DNA of 64,000 bases from Candidatus Protistibacter heckmannii (GTDB lineage Bacteria; Pseudomonadota; Gammaproteobacteria; Burkholderiales; Burkholderiaceae), in the NCBI GenBank assembly GCA_025050535.1, contig JALBVF010000003.1, positions 186,001-250,000 on the forward strand, given 5' to 3'. The translations under genes and the position numbers were made by a program. The notes beneath the pieces were generated by a model that was not told the DNA's origin, did no database searches, and saw nothing but the letters and a program-made list of their open reading frames with translations. Positions 28,261 to 37,945 of this stretch are shown here, piece after piece; within the stretch, counting starts at the first letter, position 1, and each line of letters starts with the position of its first letter.

Positions 28261-30112
28261 CTATTCCCCGGCCATCTCCCGCAGATGCCTGCGGGCGTTC
28301 TCCATGAACACATCCTCCTTCAAGTCCGGCGCCGTCTGCGAGAACCAGGGATCGGTGCGCCGCCAGTCCCGGATCAGGCTCGCGGCCAGCGCGTACTGCC
28401 GCGGCAGCTCCGCATGCTCCACGCCCGCGCCGTCGCCGCCCAGCAGCACGCGCACACCCGCCTGCAGCAGATACTTGAGCGCGGCGTTGCCCAGCACGCG
28501 CCCCACCCCAGTGTCGTCGTCCGGACGCGGAATCAGCAGCGCCGGAAAATCATTCAGCGCGAAGTTGTTGCCACGGAAGGACAGATAGCGTTCGAGCTCG
28601 AACTGCAGGCCCCGGCTGTCGGACATCATCTGCAGCGAATACGCGCCGGTGGAGATATTGCTGTCCAGATTCACGTCGGCTTCGATGCCCTCATGCGCCA
28701 GCCGCTGCGCGAGCTGGGGATCGGCGTGCGTCACGTGGCCGAAGCGGAAGATCATCAGGTCGCCCGCGTCGGCGCGCTCGGCACGGAAGGCCGCGACGGC
28801 GTCGAGCAGCATACGGATATTGGCGTGCGCGGTGTCGGCGTTGCCATCGGCGAGCGGAATGCCGCCGAAGATGCGCTCCCGCGTCCAGGGCTGCGCCGGA
28901 GGGGGGCGCGAATAATACGTGGCGAAGCCCTCTCCGACATGGGTGTGAACCAGCAGTCGGCCCTGCCAGCCTGCCGCGCGCCGCGCCTTCGCGGCTTCGT
29001 ACACGGCATCGAGCAGCCGCCCGTAATGCCGCGCATGCCATCGGCGCTGAAGCAAGTCACCTCCGGCCCCTCCGTGTCGATGCCCACCACCGCGTCGAAG
29101 AACTCCGTGAGACCCGCCTCTTCCACCAGCGGCGCGCCGTCCTCCTTGCGGCCCAGCAGCGCTAGCCTCACCGCCTTGGGCACCGTGTCGGCGCGATGCG
29201 AGAGCGCGGCGGGTTCGCAGGCGCCGGTGCGCTCCGTGGATAGATAGTGCGCGCCGTCCTGCGTGAGGCCAAGCTCCGCCGTCGCCTTCATCAGCAGCAC
29301 CCGCACCGCCGGCACCGGCCAATGCAGCTTGAGAAGCGCCGGCTCCAATTCACGCGGCATCCGCGCCAGGCACTTGATCCGCTCCTGCCGGGGCGATACG
29401 CCGCCCTCGATCTGCCAGCAGCCGACAAAACCGGCCGACACCTCGACATGCGCCGTGCGCGCCGCAGCCAGCTCCAGCACCGCCGCCTGGCAGCCCGCGA
29501 CGTCCAGCGCATGCGCTTCGCCGCGATACACCTGCGTGCGCAGATATTCGTCGGCGATGCCGCGGAAGGCATAGACGCTGTCGAACTCGGTGAAGGGCGT
29601 GCCGGTGAGGAGGCGCTCCAGCGTGCCGTCCACGTTGGACGGGTCGTTCAGGTCCTCGTCCGTCAGCATCCGCAGCGCCGCCTTGGCCCCATGGCGAACC
29701 GCTGGCGCGTGGAATACGGGCGGTCGCCGAGGCGCTCGCGGTTGGCCAGCTCCCAATCGCGCAGCCACGTCAGCAGGCGCCTCTTGTCCGCGTCGCTGGG
29801 GCCCGCGCCCTGCCCCTGCAGCATCGCCAAATAGGCTGGCAGATTGGCATAGGTGGGCCAATGCAAGATGCCGGAGAGATGGTTGTGCGCGTCGTAGTAG
29901 GAAGCCGGCTCGCCACCCGCCGCGCGGGGAGACGCCCCGCCCGCTGATCCCGCCGGCGCGGCCATGCCCGCTGCAGTCCCCACCGCCGAGCCGGCCAGGG
30001 GCCCCGCGAGGCGCCTCGCCAAAGACCCCGCGCAGCCGCCGAGCAAAGGCAGGCAGACCGCGGCAAACAACAGCAGCGATGCCGCACCTCCCGCAAACTG
30101 CCTGTCTGTCAT
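28261..30112 (-). pseudogene. amidohydrolase-family lipoprotein, two frameshifts
   Basis: The N-terminus MTDRQFAGGAASLLLFA ends in a lipobox LLGGCAG (lipoprotein signal), then an Ala/Gly-rich linker, then a metal-dependent hydrolase domain with the HxH motif YDAHNHLSG. The frame changes near 29688 (after YSTRQRFAMG) and again near 29040 (after DGMR). Later motifs include LLVHTHVGEG, FRFGHVTHAD and LLGGDGAGVEHAE, all consistent with an adenosine-deaminase-like barrel. The total is about 610 codons. The native substrate is not known. Two frameshifts in one gene with normal codon usage point to a recent pseudogene. Confidence 0.75.
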
Positions 30113-30287
30113 GAACCGCGCCCTTGAATCTGAAGCTTGACCGATTGTAGGAAGGGCTCCCTCGGCGGCGCGTATCGTTCTGTACCCGCAGGTTACACAA
30201 TCCTGCGCTGTGTGGCGCGCGCCGAGGCGAGGCCGCAGACGTGCTGTTGTATCCTTTGCGCTTGCGTCAAATTTTCCGGATTCGCAT

Positions 30288-31469
30288 ATGTCTGCCCTTT
30301 CATCCCGCCGCCGCTTCTCGCTATCGCTGGCCTTCGCCATCGTGGCCCTGCCCCTCGCGGCCCGCGCCGCTTCCGACAGCATCAAGGTCGGCGTCACGCT
30401 CGCCACCACCGGCCCGGCGGCCGCCATCGGTATCCCCAGCAAGAACACCATCCTCATGTGGCCCAAGACCCTGGGAGGCAATAAGCTCGAACTCATCGTC
30501 CTGGACGACGGCTCCGATCCCGGCAACGCGGTGAAGAACGCCAAGAAGCTCAACGACCGAGGACAAGGTCGACGTGGTCGTCGGCCCCAACATCACGCCC
30601 TCGGCGCTGGCCATGCTCGGCAGCATCGCAGAGGCGGAGACGCCCATGGGCGCGCTCGCCACCTCGGCGGTCATCGTCGAGCCGCAGGAAGGCCGCCGAA
30701 AATGGGCCTTCAAGATGCCGCAGAACGATTCGCACATGGCCCACCGTAGTCACGCAGCACATGTCCGACCACGGCGTGGAAGACCGTGGCCTTCATCGGC
30801 TTCGTCGACGCCTACGGCGAGAGCTGGTGGAAGGAATTCTCGCGGCTCGCCGAGCTGCGCAAGATGCGCATGCTGGCGAGCGAGCGCTTCAACCGCACCG
30901 ACACCAGCGTCACCGGCCAGGTGCTCAAGCTGATGAACGCCAACCCGGACGCCATCCTCATCGCCGGTTCCAGCACGCCCGCCGCGCTGCCGCAGCGCAC
31001 GCTCATCGAGCGTGGCTACAAGGGCCGCATCTACCAGACCCACGGCATCGCCACCTACGACTTCCTCAAGGCCGGCGGCAAGGAAGTGGAAGGCACGCTC
31101 TTCCCCTCCGGCCCCTCGGTCGTCGCCAAGAAACTGCCGGACCGGCATCCCGTGAAGAAAGTCGCGGTGGAATTCGTCAAGCGCTACGAGGCGCTCTACG
31201 GCGTGGACACCGTGACCCAGTTCGCCGGCGACGCCTGGGGCGCCTGTCGGCGGCTCAACGACGCGGCGACGCGCGCCCTCAAGACCGGCGCCCAGCCCGG
31301 CAGCAAGGAATTCCACCACGCTCTGCGCGACGCGTTGGAGACCACGCGCAACCTCACCGTGCCAAATGGCGTGATCAACATGAACGCCAACGACCACATC
31401 GGCTTTGATCAGCGTTCTCGCATGATGAGCATGATTCGCGACGGGGAGTTTGTCTACGCGGGTGAATAA
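30288..31469 (+). pseudogene. branched-chain amino acid-type ABC substrate-binding protein, frameshifted
   Basis: LivJ-like periplasmic binding protein (type I fold). A signal peptide (MSALSSRRRFSLSLAFAIVA ending ARAAS) precedes KVGVTLATTGPAAAIGIPS. Frameshifts occur near 30555 (KLND to EDKVDVVVGPNITPS) and twice within 30738-30785 (MAH...VTQHMSDHG...KTVAFIGF), where two small insertions nearly compensate. From 30786 to TAA the C-terminal lobe is clean. About 390 residues in all. No transporter permease or ATPase genes are adjacent. It is divergent from the amidohydrolase gene across 175 bp (30113-30287), with no other gene seen there. Confidence 0.78.
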
Positions 31470-31549
31470 AAACGGCGATTTGCCCAGCGCTTATGCACGG
31501 CAAATCGTTATGAAGCGCGGATGAAATAGGCGATAATGCTGCTCCTACC

Positions 31550-31634
31550 GCCCAGGTGGTGAAATTGGTAGACGCAGGGGACTCAAAATCCCCCGCCGCA
31601 AGGCGTGCCGGTTCGATTCCGGCCCTGGGCACCA
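31550..31634 (+). tRNA. tRNA-Leu (anticodon CAA)
   Basis: The acceptor stem pairs GCCCAGG (31550-31556) with CCTGGGC (31624-31630), followed by an encoded ACCA. The anticodon loop CTCAAAA is closed by a GGGGA/TCCCC stem, giving anticodon CAA at 31584-31586, which reads UUG. A variable arm (CGCCGCAAGGCG) of class II type and the T loop GGTTCGATTCC are present. The 3' end is followed by an integrase remnant, so it was the attachment site of an island. Confidence 0.97.
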
Positions 31635-31794
31635 CAGACATTCCTCAGCGATCCCGCCATTGCCTAAATTTCCCTTATTTTTCAGTGTATTAGCCAGATT
31701 CTTTGGCTAGAGCCACCCCCTCCCGTCCATTGACAGCCACGCTTTTCTTGGGGCAGCATTGGAGGCAACTTTTCCAGCAATCTGGGGGCAACTG

Positions 31795-32391
31795 TTGGCA
31801 CTCACTGAAATCGCTTGCAAAAAAGCGAAACCCAAAGAAAAGCCGTGGAAGCTTGCGGGCGGCGGCCTCTATCAGGAAATCGCTCCGAATGGTGGCAAGT
31901 GGTGGCGGCTGAAGTACCGCGTTGACAGCAAAGAGAAACGTTTGTCGCTTGGCGTGTATCCGGAAGTCGGCATGAAGGAAGCATCTCTACGCCGCGATCA
32001 AGCCAAGGCACAGCTTGCACCTGGCGTTGCCCCTTCGGCGCAACGCCAGGACGAAAAGCGTGGCCTGTACGATACCATGTCTACCACGTTTGCCAAGGTT
32101 GCCCAGGAATGGTATAAGCAACAAGCTTTTCGCTGGTCCGATACGCATGCGGAAAAGGCTTGGGTTGGCTCGAAACCAAAATCTTCCCCCGCCTGGGGAA
32201 AATGCCCATAAGTCACATCACCACCCGGCATTGCGAGGACTTTCCTAAAGGAGGTCGAGGACAATAAGACGATTCATACTGCCCGCCGAATCAAACTGAT
32301 TTTGTCCCAAATGTTCAAGTACGCCTTATCGACGGGGCAGCTTGGCGCTCCTGAAACGGAGCAAGTGACGGTGCCGACCGATCATTGTTGA
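31795..32391 (+). pseudogene. P4-type tyrosine integrase remnant (DUF4102 N-terminus)
   Basis: The coding frame starts at TTG 31795 where related integrases have ATG (LALTEIACKKAKPKEKPW). It shows the arm-binding domain (GGKWWRLKYRVDSKEKRLSLGVYPEV) and the start of the core-binding domain (FAKVAQEWYKQQ). A frameshift near 32170 moves the sequence to another frame (LETKIFPRLGKMP, then ITTRHCEDFLKEVEDN and ARRIKLILSQMFKYALSTGQLG), and homology stops near 32391. The catalytic domain with the Arg/Tyr residues is absent. It lies 160 bp from the tRNA-Leu 3' end, the standard place for such an integrase. Confidence 0.85.
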
Positions 32392-32418
32392 CGATCACCT
32401 AGAACTGACCCCAGTGGG

Positions 32419-32606
32419 TCAGTTTTCAGCGCCAATGAGGTGAACGAGACGTGACATCTTGGCCGGATCTTGAATCTTATTTTGCGCCTTGAAAAAGATC
32501 GCACCCAGCATGCCCAGCTCATTGCTCAGCTTGTGGAGGGTGGCGAGGTAATGCGCTTCCAGCGGTTCTCCAACTTTGGAAGTCAGGCTGGCCCAGTCAT
32601 ACTCCT
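32419..32606 (-). pseudogene. type I restriction-modification HsdM fragment
   Basis: A minus-strand frame of about 60 codons reads VGEPLEAHYLATLHKLSNEL, then GMLGAIFFKAQNKIQDPAK, then RLVHLIGAEN and a TGA where related methylases have Trp. The LGxIFxKAQNKIQDPAKLxRL block is diagnostic of the N-terminal part of HsdM N6-adenine DNA methylases. The fragment is cut at its upstream side by IS copy A2 at 32607. The rest of the hsd operon is not seen, so this is a relic of a lost restriction system. Confidence 0.7.
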
Positions 32607-33644
32607 TATTTATCCGGCATTGAAACAATAAACTCAAGCAGCATACCGAACCGGCGCGTGTTCGAAGTAGCTCTTGACGTGCTCAGGCTGTCGCTAAACG
32701 CTGAGCAGATGCTGGCGCGTGGCATTCACCAGTTGCAGCTTCGAGCGAGCTGGAGCGAGTTTGGTGACGACCTGCTTCAGGTCGGCATTGGCCATTTCGT
32801 TGGGGTTCAGTTCGGGGCTGTAGCTGGGCAGGTAAAAGACTTCGATGTCGGCTTGGTGCTCGGCAAGCCATGCCTTGACCGGCTTGCAGTGATGCACGCC
32901 GAGGTTGTCGAGGATCAGGTAGATCTTTCGGCCGGCATCCTTGACCAGCCGGCGCAGGAAGTCGATCAGGATGTCGGCGCTCAACGCTCCGTCGAAGGCC
33001 TGCCAGCGCATCTGGCTCTTGTTGGTGACGGTGGAGATCACCGACAAGCCGTGGCGCTTGTTGTTCACGCGAATCACGGGCGTCTGGCCCTGCGGGGACG
33101 TCGTCGCGGCGCAAGCAGGTCTCGTCGAGCCACTTTTTCACCGCCGCCGGCGACTGCTCGTAGGCCTTCTTCATGGGCTTTTTCGGCGTGAAGCCCCAAC
33201 GCTCCAGATACAGGCCCATCGTGCGAACGGCCAGCTTGATGCCTTATCGGTTAAGGATCAACTCGGCCACTGCCTGGCGGCTCCACAGCGCGTAGATCAT
33301 CTTCAACTGGTCGGGCGTGCGGTCGAGGATCAGCCGCTGAACCTCGCGCTCCTGCTCCGCCGTCAGCGTTCTGCCCGTACCCTGCGGGCGCCCGGGGCGC
33401 TCAACGTCGAGGGCCTTCCACCCGCCCGCGCGATACGCCTTCACCGCAGCAATGACCGTCGTGCACGACATCTCGCATTGCGCCGCCGTGTCCTTCAGGC
33501 TCACGCCATCCAGCCGCATCTTCACCGCACGTCGGCGCCGTTCGTTCAGGGCAGCTACCGGCAGCGTTCTCGAGTCGATTTTGTCCCTGCAACAATAGAC
33601 TCTATATCACTCAATAAGCTCAATGTTTAAGTGCTGGATCAATA
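32607..33644 (-). mobile_element. IS630-family element, type A copy A2 (defective)
   Basis: Flanked by TA at 32607-32608 and 33643-33644. Orientation is minus, about 1,038 bp. It shares with A5 a deletion between the two GACGAG repeats of the parent element, and carries a further small deletion. It contains a stretch that matches type B elements ([19 protein letters not shown]) in place of the type A version ([19 protein letters not shown]). It interrupts the HsdM remnant. Confidence 0.92.
32694..33588 (-). pseudogene. IS630 transposase of copy A2, broken
   Basis: The start codon is AGG (33586-33588) instead of ATG. The same TAC-to-TAA nonsense change as in A1 is present (LILNR-stop). The catalytic HWGDE block is deleted (LDETCLRRDDV), and a second small deletion shifts the frame just after it. 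The remaining frame ends at the shared TAG. The protein would be inactive. Confidence 0.88.
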
Positions 33645-33965
33645 AGTCGGTGAGAGTTGCAAAAGATATCGGTTGAAGATCGAAGGGTAGATCGCGATGT
33701 CACCGGCGTTCATTCAATATTCGTTCATCTTGAGCGTTGACAATATCTCTTCTCGGCCCAGTTCTCACATATGTGCGCCCACGATAGCGCACAGGCGGTG
33801 CACCCGCCGGCATCGCTGAGATGACCGCCAACTCAATTCAATTTATGACTTGTTTTTCAACAGACATTGTGGGAATGGGTTGAATATTGCCGTCGCTACG
33901 AATACTAGCTAAAGAAAGCAATAATTCGTCTGTGACGACTAAATTTGCGTTATCCTCATTATCTT
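33645..33965. other. inter-IS remnant of an island; possible C-terminal gene stub
   Basis: This 321-bp stretch between A2 and B1 has lower GC than the chromosome. On the minus strand an open frame entering from the B1 junction runs from 33965 to a TGA at 33838-33840 and reads DNEDNANLVVTDELLLSLAS, then IRSDGNIQPIPTMSVEKQVIN. It looks like a natural protein C-terminus with foreign codon use, but I do not recognise the family. Nothing else is evident. Confidence 0.4.
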
Positions 33966-35092
33966 TATTGACACGGCAATATAAAGATTGAACTTATTAT
34001 CATTTCTGGTATTGAATTGGCATAGAAAAAGAAGACGCTCGATACCAGAAACTGAAGCAACTGCACGAGAGGCGAAAGCAGGTCGTGAGGTTGCATCGGA
34101 AGGGATACGGAGTCATGGCCATCGTGGAGTTGACGGGGCTGAGTTACCCGGCGGCTCGACTGGCCATTGATCTCTATGAAGAAGGAGGCGCGGCGGCCCT
34201 GAAGCCGCGCCCACGAGGTCGTACGCCAGGAGAAGGAAGACGGCTGAATGCGGATCAAGAAGAAGCAATCCGGCGCACGATCTGCGACAAACGTCCGGAG
34301 CAGTTGAAGATGGAATCTGCGCTCTGGACGCGAGGCGCGATCATGCTGTTCATCGAACAGGAATACGCGTTCAGACTCTCAATACGTGCGGTCGGAGACT
34401 ACCTCAAGCGCTGGGGTTTCACGCCGAAAAAGCCGATCAAGCGCGCTTACGAACAGCGACCGGAGTCTGTCAAGCAGTGGATCGATCAGGAGTATCCGGC
34501 CATCGAGAAGCGTGCCAAGGCCGAAGGTGGCGAGACTCACTGGGGTGACGAAACCGCGTTGGTGAATACGGATGTTCGGGGCCGCAGTTATGCTCCCAAA
34601 GGGCAAACCCCGGTCACGATGACGGTTAGAGGTACGCGACAGAAGCTGTCGATGATTTCCACGGTGACCAATCAGGGCAAGGCAAGCTGGATGATCATCG
34701 ATGGTGCCTTTAACCACGAGAAGCTCATCGAGCTCTTCGAGGTGCTGGTGGCCGATGGCAAGCGCGCGGGAAAGAAAGTGTTCCTGATCCTCGACAACCT
34801 CAGCGTGCATCACTGCAAGCCGGTCAAGGCATGGCTTGCCGAGCACCAAGCCGACATCGAAGTCTTTTACCTGCCCAGCTACAGCCCGGAGCTCAATCTG
34901 GATGAGCGACTCAACGCCGACCTGAAACATGTCATCAGCACACGAGTCCCCGTCAGAACAAAGGCCAAATTACACGCCGCAGCAAAGAACCATATGGCGT
35001 TCATCGAAACCCATCCCGAACGCGTGAAGTCCTACTTCCAGGATTCCAGCGTCAAATACGCCGCATGAAAACTTCTTAATGCCGGATCAATA
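33966..35092 (+). mobile_element. IS630-family element, type B copy B1
   Basis: Flanked by TA at 33966-33967 and 35091-35092, about 1,127 bp. Terminal repeats are TTGACACGGCA (left) and the complement of TTGATCCGGCA (right). It is a different IS630 subgroup from type A: the proteins share the DDE core and segments of very high identity but differ elsewhere. It cuts the AlbA_2-domain gene to its right. Confidence 0.93.
34085..35068 (+). CDS. IS630-family transposase, type B
   Basis: DDE transposase of 327 residues from GTG 34085. It has an N-terminal HTH ([20 protein letters not shown]), a second HTH/winged region ([15 protein letters not shown]), and the catalytic triad in [22 protein letters not shown] and YSPELNLDE. 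The true N-terminus is probably about 25 residues upstream (KEDARYQKLKQLHERRKQVV is coherent), but in this copy that extension is closed by TGA and has no standard start; GTG 34085 is the best available. The frame ends KYAA-TGA and is otherwise intact, so this copy may be active. Confidence 0.85.
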   Translation: MRLHRKGYGVMAIVELTGLSYPAARLAIDLYEEGGAAALKPRPRGRTPGEGRRLNADQEEAIRRTICDKRPEQLKMESALWTRGAIMLFIEQEYAFRLSIRAVGDYLKRWGFTPKKPIKRAYEQRPESVKQWIDQEYPAIEKRAKAEGGETHWGDETALVNTDVRGRSYAPKGQTPVTMTVRGTRQKLSMISTVTNQGKASWMIIDGAFNHEKLIELFEVLVADGKRAGKKVFLILDNLSVHHCKPVKAWLAEHQADIEVFYLPSYSPELNLDERLNADLKHVISTRVPVRTKAKLHAAAKNHMAFIETHPERVKSYFQDSSVKYAA

Positions 35093-35270
35093 ATGCCTAT
35101 CAGAACTATCCCAGGGAGATCGTGACCGGGGAGGTCATTTGCAAAAGCGAATACTGCTTGCGCACCTTTTCTGGCGCGTCGCCTTTAAAGGACTCCTTGC
35201 GCTCTACGCTATCAGATTCTAGGTCTTCGACCAGATGTAGTAGTTCTTCATCGGTTAATCGCATCCGCAT
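35093..35270 (-). pseudogene. AlbA_2 (Schlafen-like) domain protein, N-terminal stub
   Basis: Starting at ATG 35270 the frame reads MRMRLTDEELLHLVEDLESD, then VERKESFKGDAPEKVRK. A frameshift near 35155 passes to another frame reading VFAFANDLPGHDLPGIVLIG, which is the continuation expected for ATP-binding AlbA_2 proteins. The gene is cut by the right end of IS copy B1 at 35092. Such proteins are frequent in defence and mobile islands. The 97 bp between this stub and ychF holds no further gene. Confidence 0.65.
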
Positions 35271-35367
35271 CTCTCAAGTAAGAAATTGGCGATGATCTGC
35301 TTTGACAGGGTAGCAAACAACTTATCTGTAGCGAAGCATAGAAGACGTATTTTGAGCCTCAACAAAG

Positions 35368-36462
35368 CTATACGTTGAACAGGAAGTTCATCACGTCGCC
35401 GTCGTGCACGACGTATTCCTTGCCTTCGGCGCGCATCTTTCCGGCTTCCTTGGCGCCCGCCTCGCCCTTGAAGGCGATGTAGTCGTCATAGGCGATGGTC
35501 TGGGCGCGGATGAAGCCGCGTTCGAAGTCGGTATGGATCACGCCGGCGGCCTGCGGCGCAGTGTCGCCGATATGGATGGTCCAGGCGCGCACTTCCTTCA
35601 CACCGGCGGAGAAATACGTCTGCAGGCCCAGCAGCTTGAAGCCGGCGCGGATCACGCGGTTCAGGCCCGGCTCCTCCATGCCGATGTCGGCCAGGAAGAC
35701 CGCCTTGTCCTCGTCGTCCAGGTCGGCGATCTCCACCTCTATGGCTGCACACACCGGCACCACCGGCGCGCCTTCCTTGTCGCCCAGAGCCTGCACGGCG
35801 GCGAGCAGTGGATTGTTCTCGAAGCCGCCTTCCTTGACGTTGGCCACGTACATCGTCGGCTTGGCGGTGATCAGGCACAGCGGCTTGATCACCGCCACTT
35901 CCTCGTCGTCGAGCTTCAGGCCGCGCACCGGCAGCGCCTTGTCCAGCTGCGCCTGGATCTTGGTGAGCACCGCGACGAGCTTGGCGGCTTCCTTGTCGTT
36001 GCCCGACTTGGCGGCCTTTGTGTAACGGGCGAGCTGCTTTTCCACCGTGCCCAGGTCGGCCAGGGCCAGCTCGGTGTTGATCACTTCGATGTCGGCCAGC
36101 GGATCGACTTTGCCGGCCACGTGGATGACGTTGCCGTCCTCGAAGCAGCGCACTACGTGGGCGATGGCGTCGGTCTCACGGATATTGGAGAGGAACTGAT
36201 TGCCCAGGCCTTCGCCCTTGGACGCGCCCGCCACCAGGCCGGCAATGTCCACGAACTCCACCACCGCGGGCAGGATGCGCTCGGGCTTGACGATCTCGGC
36301 CAGCTTGTTCAGGCGCGCGTCAGGCACTTCCACCACGCCGACGTTGGGCTCGATGGTGCAGAAGGGATAGTTCTCGGCGGCGATGCCAGCCTTAGTCAGG
36401 GCGTTGAACAGGGTGGACTTGCCGACGTTGGGCAGGCCGACGATGCCGACTTTGAGGCTCAT
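35368..36462 (-). CDS. ychF: redox-regulated ATPase YchF
   Basis: Obg-related P-loop protein of the TRAFAC class that binds the ribosome and prefers ATP. The 364 residues start [20 protein letters not shown] (G1), with [17 protein letters not shown] (G3) and a C-terminal TGS domain (about 280-364: [25 protein letters not shown] in part). Length and motifs are normal. It ends with a true TAG stop. It marks the resumption of core chromosome to the right of the tRNA-Leu island. Confidence 0.95.
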   Translation of the reverse strand: MSLKVGIVGLPNVGKSTLFNALTKAGIAAENYPFCTIEPNVGVVEVPDARLNKLAEIVKPERILPAVVEFVDIAGLVAGASKGEGLGNQFLSNIRETDAIAHVVRCFEDGNVIHVAGKVDPLADIEVINTELALADLGTVEKQLARYTKAAKSGNDKEAAKLVAVLTKIQAQLDKALPVRGLKLDDEEVAVIKPLCLITAKPTMYVANVKEGGFENNPLLAAVQALGDKEGAPVVPVCAAIEVEIADLDDEDKAVFLADIGMEEPGLNRVIRAGFKLLGLQTYFSAGVKEVRAWTIHIGDTAPQAAGVIHTDFERGFIRAQTIAYDDYIAFKGEAGAKEAGKMRAEGKEYVVHDGDVMNFLFNV

Positions 36463-36659
36463 GGAAATCCTTTTGAATCAATATGCTACGGGCTCGGTGA
36501 ACGCGCGGAAAACGCGCGGCGGGTGCGCGGGGAGGCGCTGCGTCCGAAAAGCAGAAATTGTACAGATTCGCGGGGTCTTCCCGGGTGGAGTCACTGGGCG
36601 CCGGACATGGCGTGCGCTCTCGGCTCGGTCTCCCGTTTTGTTCCGTCGGGGAGGGGAAA

Positions 36660-37158
36660 GGGCGTGCCGGTGCGTTCCGGAAAGTTTCGGTGTTTAATGC
36701 CATGTCCTCGCGGGGGCGAGCCGGTCTCCCCCACCGTGTTCAGCTTGTCGGTGCTGAACTCCGCCGCTGGTGTTTTCAGCATTCATCGCGGCGACAAAGG
36801 CGAAATGACGGCGGTCGCCTCCGGGCAGGAAACCCTAGGCTACGGTTTGCTCGAGGCCTATCTTCAATACGCCGCCAATGACGAACCCCCGGTCCTGCTG
36901 CTATACGCAGATGAACCCGCCGACGCCATCTATGGGCAGACCGGCGGACAGCGTGAGTCGGTTATGCTGGCGATGCTGATCGCGCCGGAAAAGGCCGGCA
37001 TCCTGCATGTCGGCCGCGAGGCGGCGGATTCGGATCACGCCGAGGATGTTGCGACGCAGCCGGATCAGGCGCTGGTTCTGTTGTCCTGCTTGCGCGGCAG
37101 CGCGGCTTCCCGCTGGCGCGGTCCGCGGTCCAATTGGTCATGGGGTTGGGATGCGTAG
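36660..37158 (+). pseudogene. beta-ketoacyl synthase chain-length-factor-like protein, 5' degenerate
   Basis: From about 36720 to TAG 37156-37158 the frame reads GEPVSPTVFSLSVLNSAAG, FSIHRGDKGEMTAVASGQET and GYGLLEAYLQYAANDEPPV. This matches the Ketoacyl-synt_2 'chain length factor' proteins of aryl-polyene and related fatty acid clusters. Just upstream, SVFNAMSS lies in another frame, so a frameshift occurs near 36710, and no proper N-terminus (about 70 residues) is found between here and ychF. The stop overlaps the ATG of the acyltransferase. A remnant; the exact 5' limit is uncertain. Confidence 0.6.
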
Positions 37159-37945
37159 GCCGTTGAACTATGGCTGGCGCCTGGGCGTCACCGGCCTGAG
37201 CTTCGCCGCGTTCGGCCTCTGCGGCTTGGCGTTTTCCGCACTGCTTCCCGTAGTGCGCCTGTTCCTGAGCAGGGAAAAGGTCCGGCGCATAAACTTGTGG
37301 CTGATCCACCAGTTTTTCCGGGCACTGGTGCGCGTGCTGCGGATTGCCGGCGTGATGCGCGTCGATCTGCGCGACGCGGAAAAGCTCGGCGGCGCCGGGC
37401 ATATCGTCGTCGCCAACCATCCGACCTATCTGGACGTCTTCGTCCTGCTCTCGGTCATTCCGGAGGCGTGCTGCGTCGTCAAGCGCTTCCATTGGAGCAA
37501 TCCTTGCCTGTGGGGCATCGTCAGGGCCGCTGGTTACATCAGCAATGACGACGATGCCGTCCTCGTCAATAAAAGCGCGGAGCGGTTGCGCAAGGGCCGG
37601 CCCCTGATCATTTGCCCCGAGAGCACGCGCAGTCCGCCGTCAGGCGGACTGCATTCGTTCTCACGCAGTTTTGCGCATATCGCGCTGCGCAGCGGCCGGC
37701 CGATTCAGCCGGTGCTCATCGCCTGCCATCCTCCCGTGTTCGCCAAGGGGCAGCGCTGGTATCGTATTCCCGAGCGGCCGTTCGAAATCCGCGTCGCCCC
37801 GCTGAAGCTGATCAACCCGTCGGCCGAGCCGGCGAACGGCTCAACCCAGGCGGAGAAAGTGTCGCCGATCGCGGCGCGCAGTCTGACCAGCGCCACCCGT
37901 GAATACATTCAACAACAACTTGTCGCATATGGATTTTCTTATTGA
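37151..37945 (+). CDS. lysophospholipid acyltransferase-like protein, 3' end cut by IS
   Basis: Membrane-associated PlsC-type acyltransferase. The 264 residues show an N-terminal hydrophobic region (about 8-45), the acyl-acceptor motif NHPTYLD (about 91-97), and the ICPESTRSP block near 154 in place of the usual EGTRS. The ATG overlaps the preceding stop (ATGCGTAG), so the two genes were translationally coupled. Together they resemble the start of an aryl-polyene-type cluster (chain length factor then acyltransferase). The TGA stop is provided by IS copy A3 (TATTGATCC), so the native C-terminus and downstream genes are lost. Confidence 0.75.
   Translation: MRRPLNYGWRLGVTGLSFAAFGLCGLAFSALLPVVRLFLSREKVRRINLWLIHQFFRALVRVLRIAGVMRVDLRDAEKLGGAGHIVVANHPTYLDVFVLLSVIPEACCVVKRFHWSNPCLWGIVRAAGYISNDDDAVLVNKSAERLRKGRPLIICPESTRSPPSGGLHSFSRSFAHIALRSGRPIQPVLIACHPPVFAKGQRWYRIPERPFEIRVAPLKLINPSAEPANGSTQAEKVSPIAARSLTSATREYIQQQLVAYGFSY

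Noticed and set aside
13622-36462. TAG as a sense codon in this genome
   Set aside because: holC (13622-13624), cobA (19865-19867) and ychF (35368-35370) use TAG as their normal stop, so global recoding is unlikely; the pattern is kept only as a finding to test.
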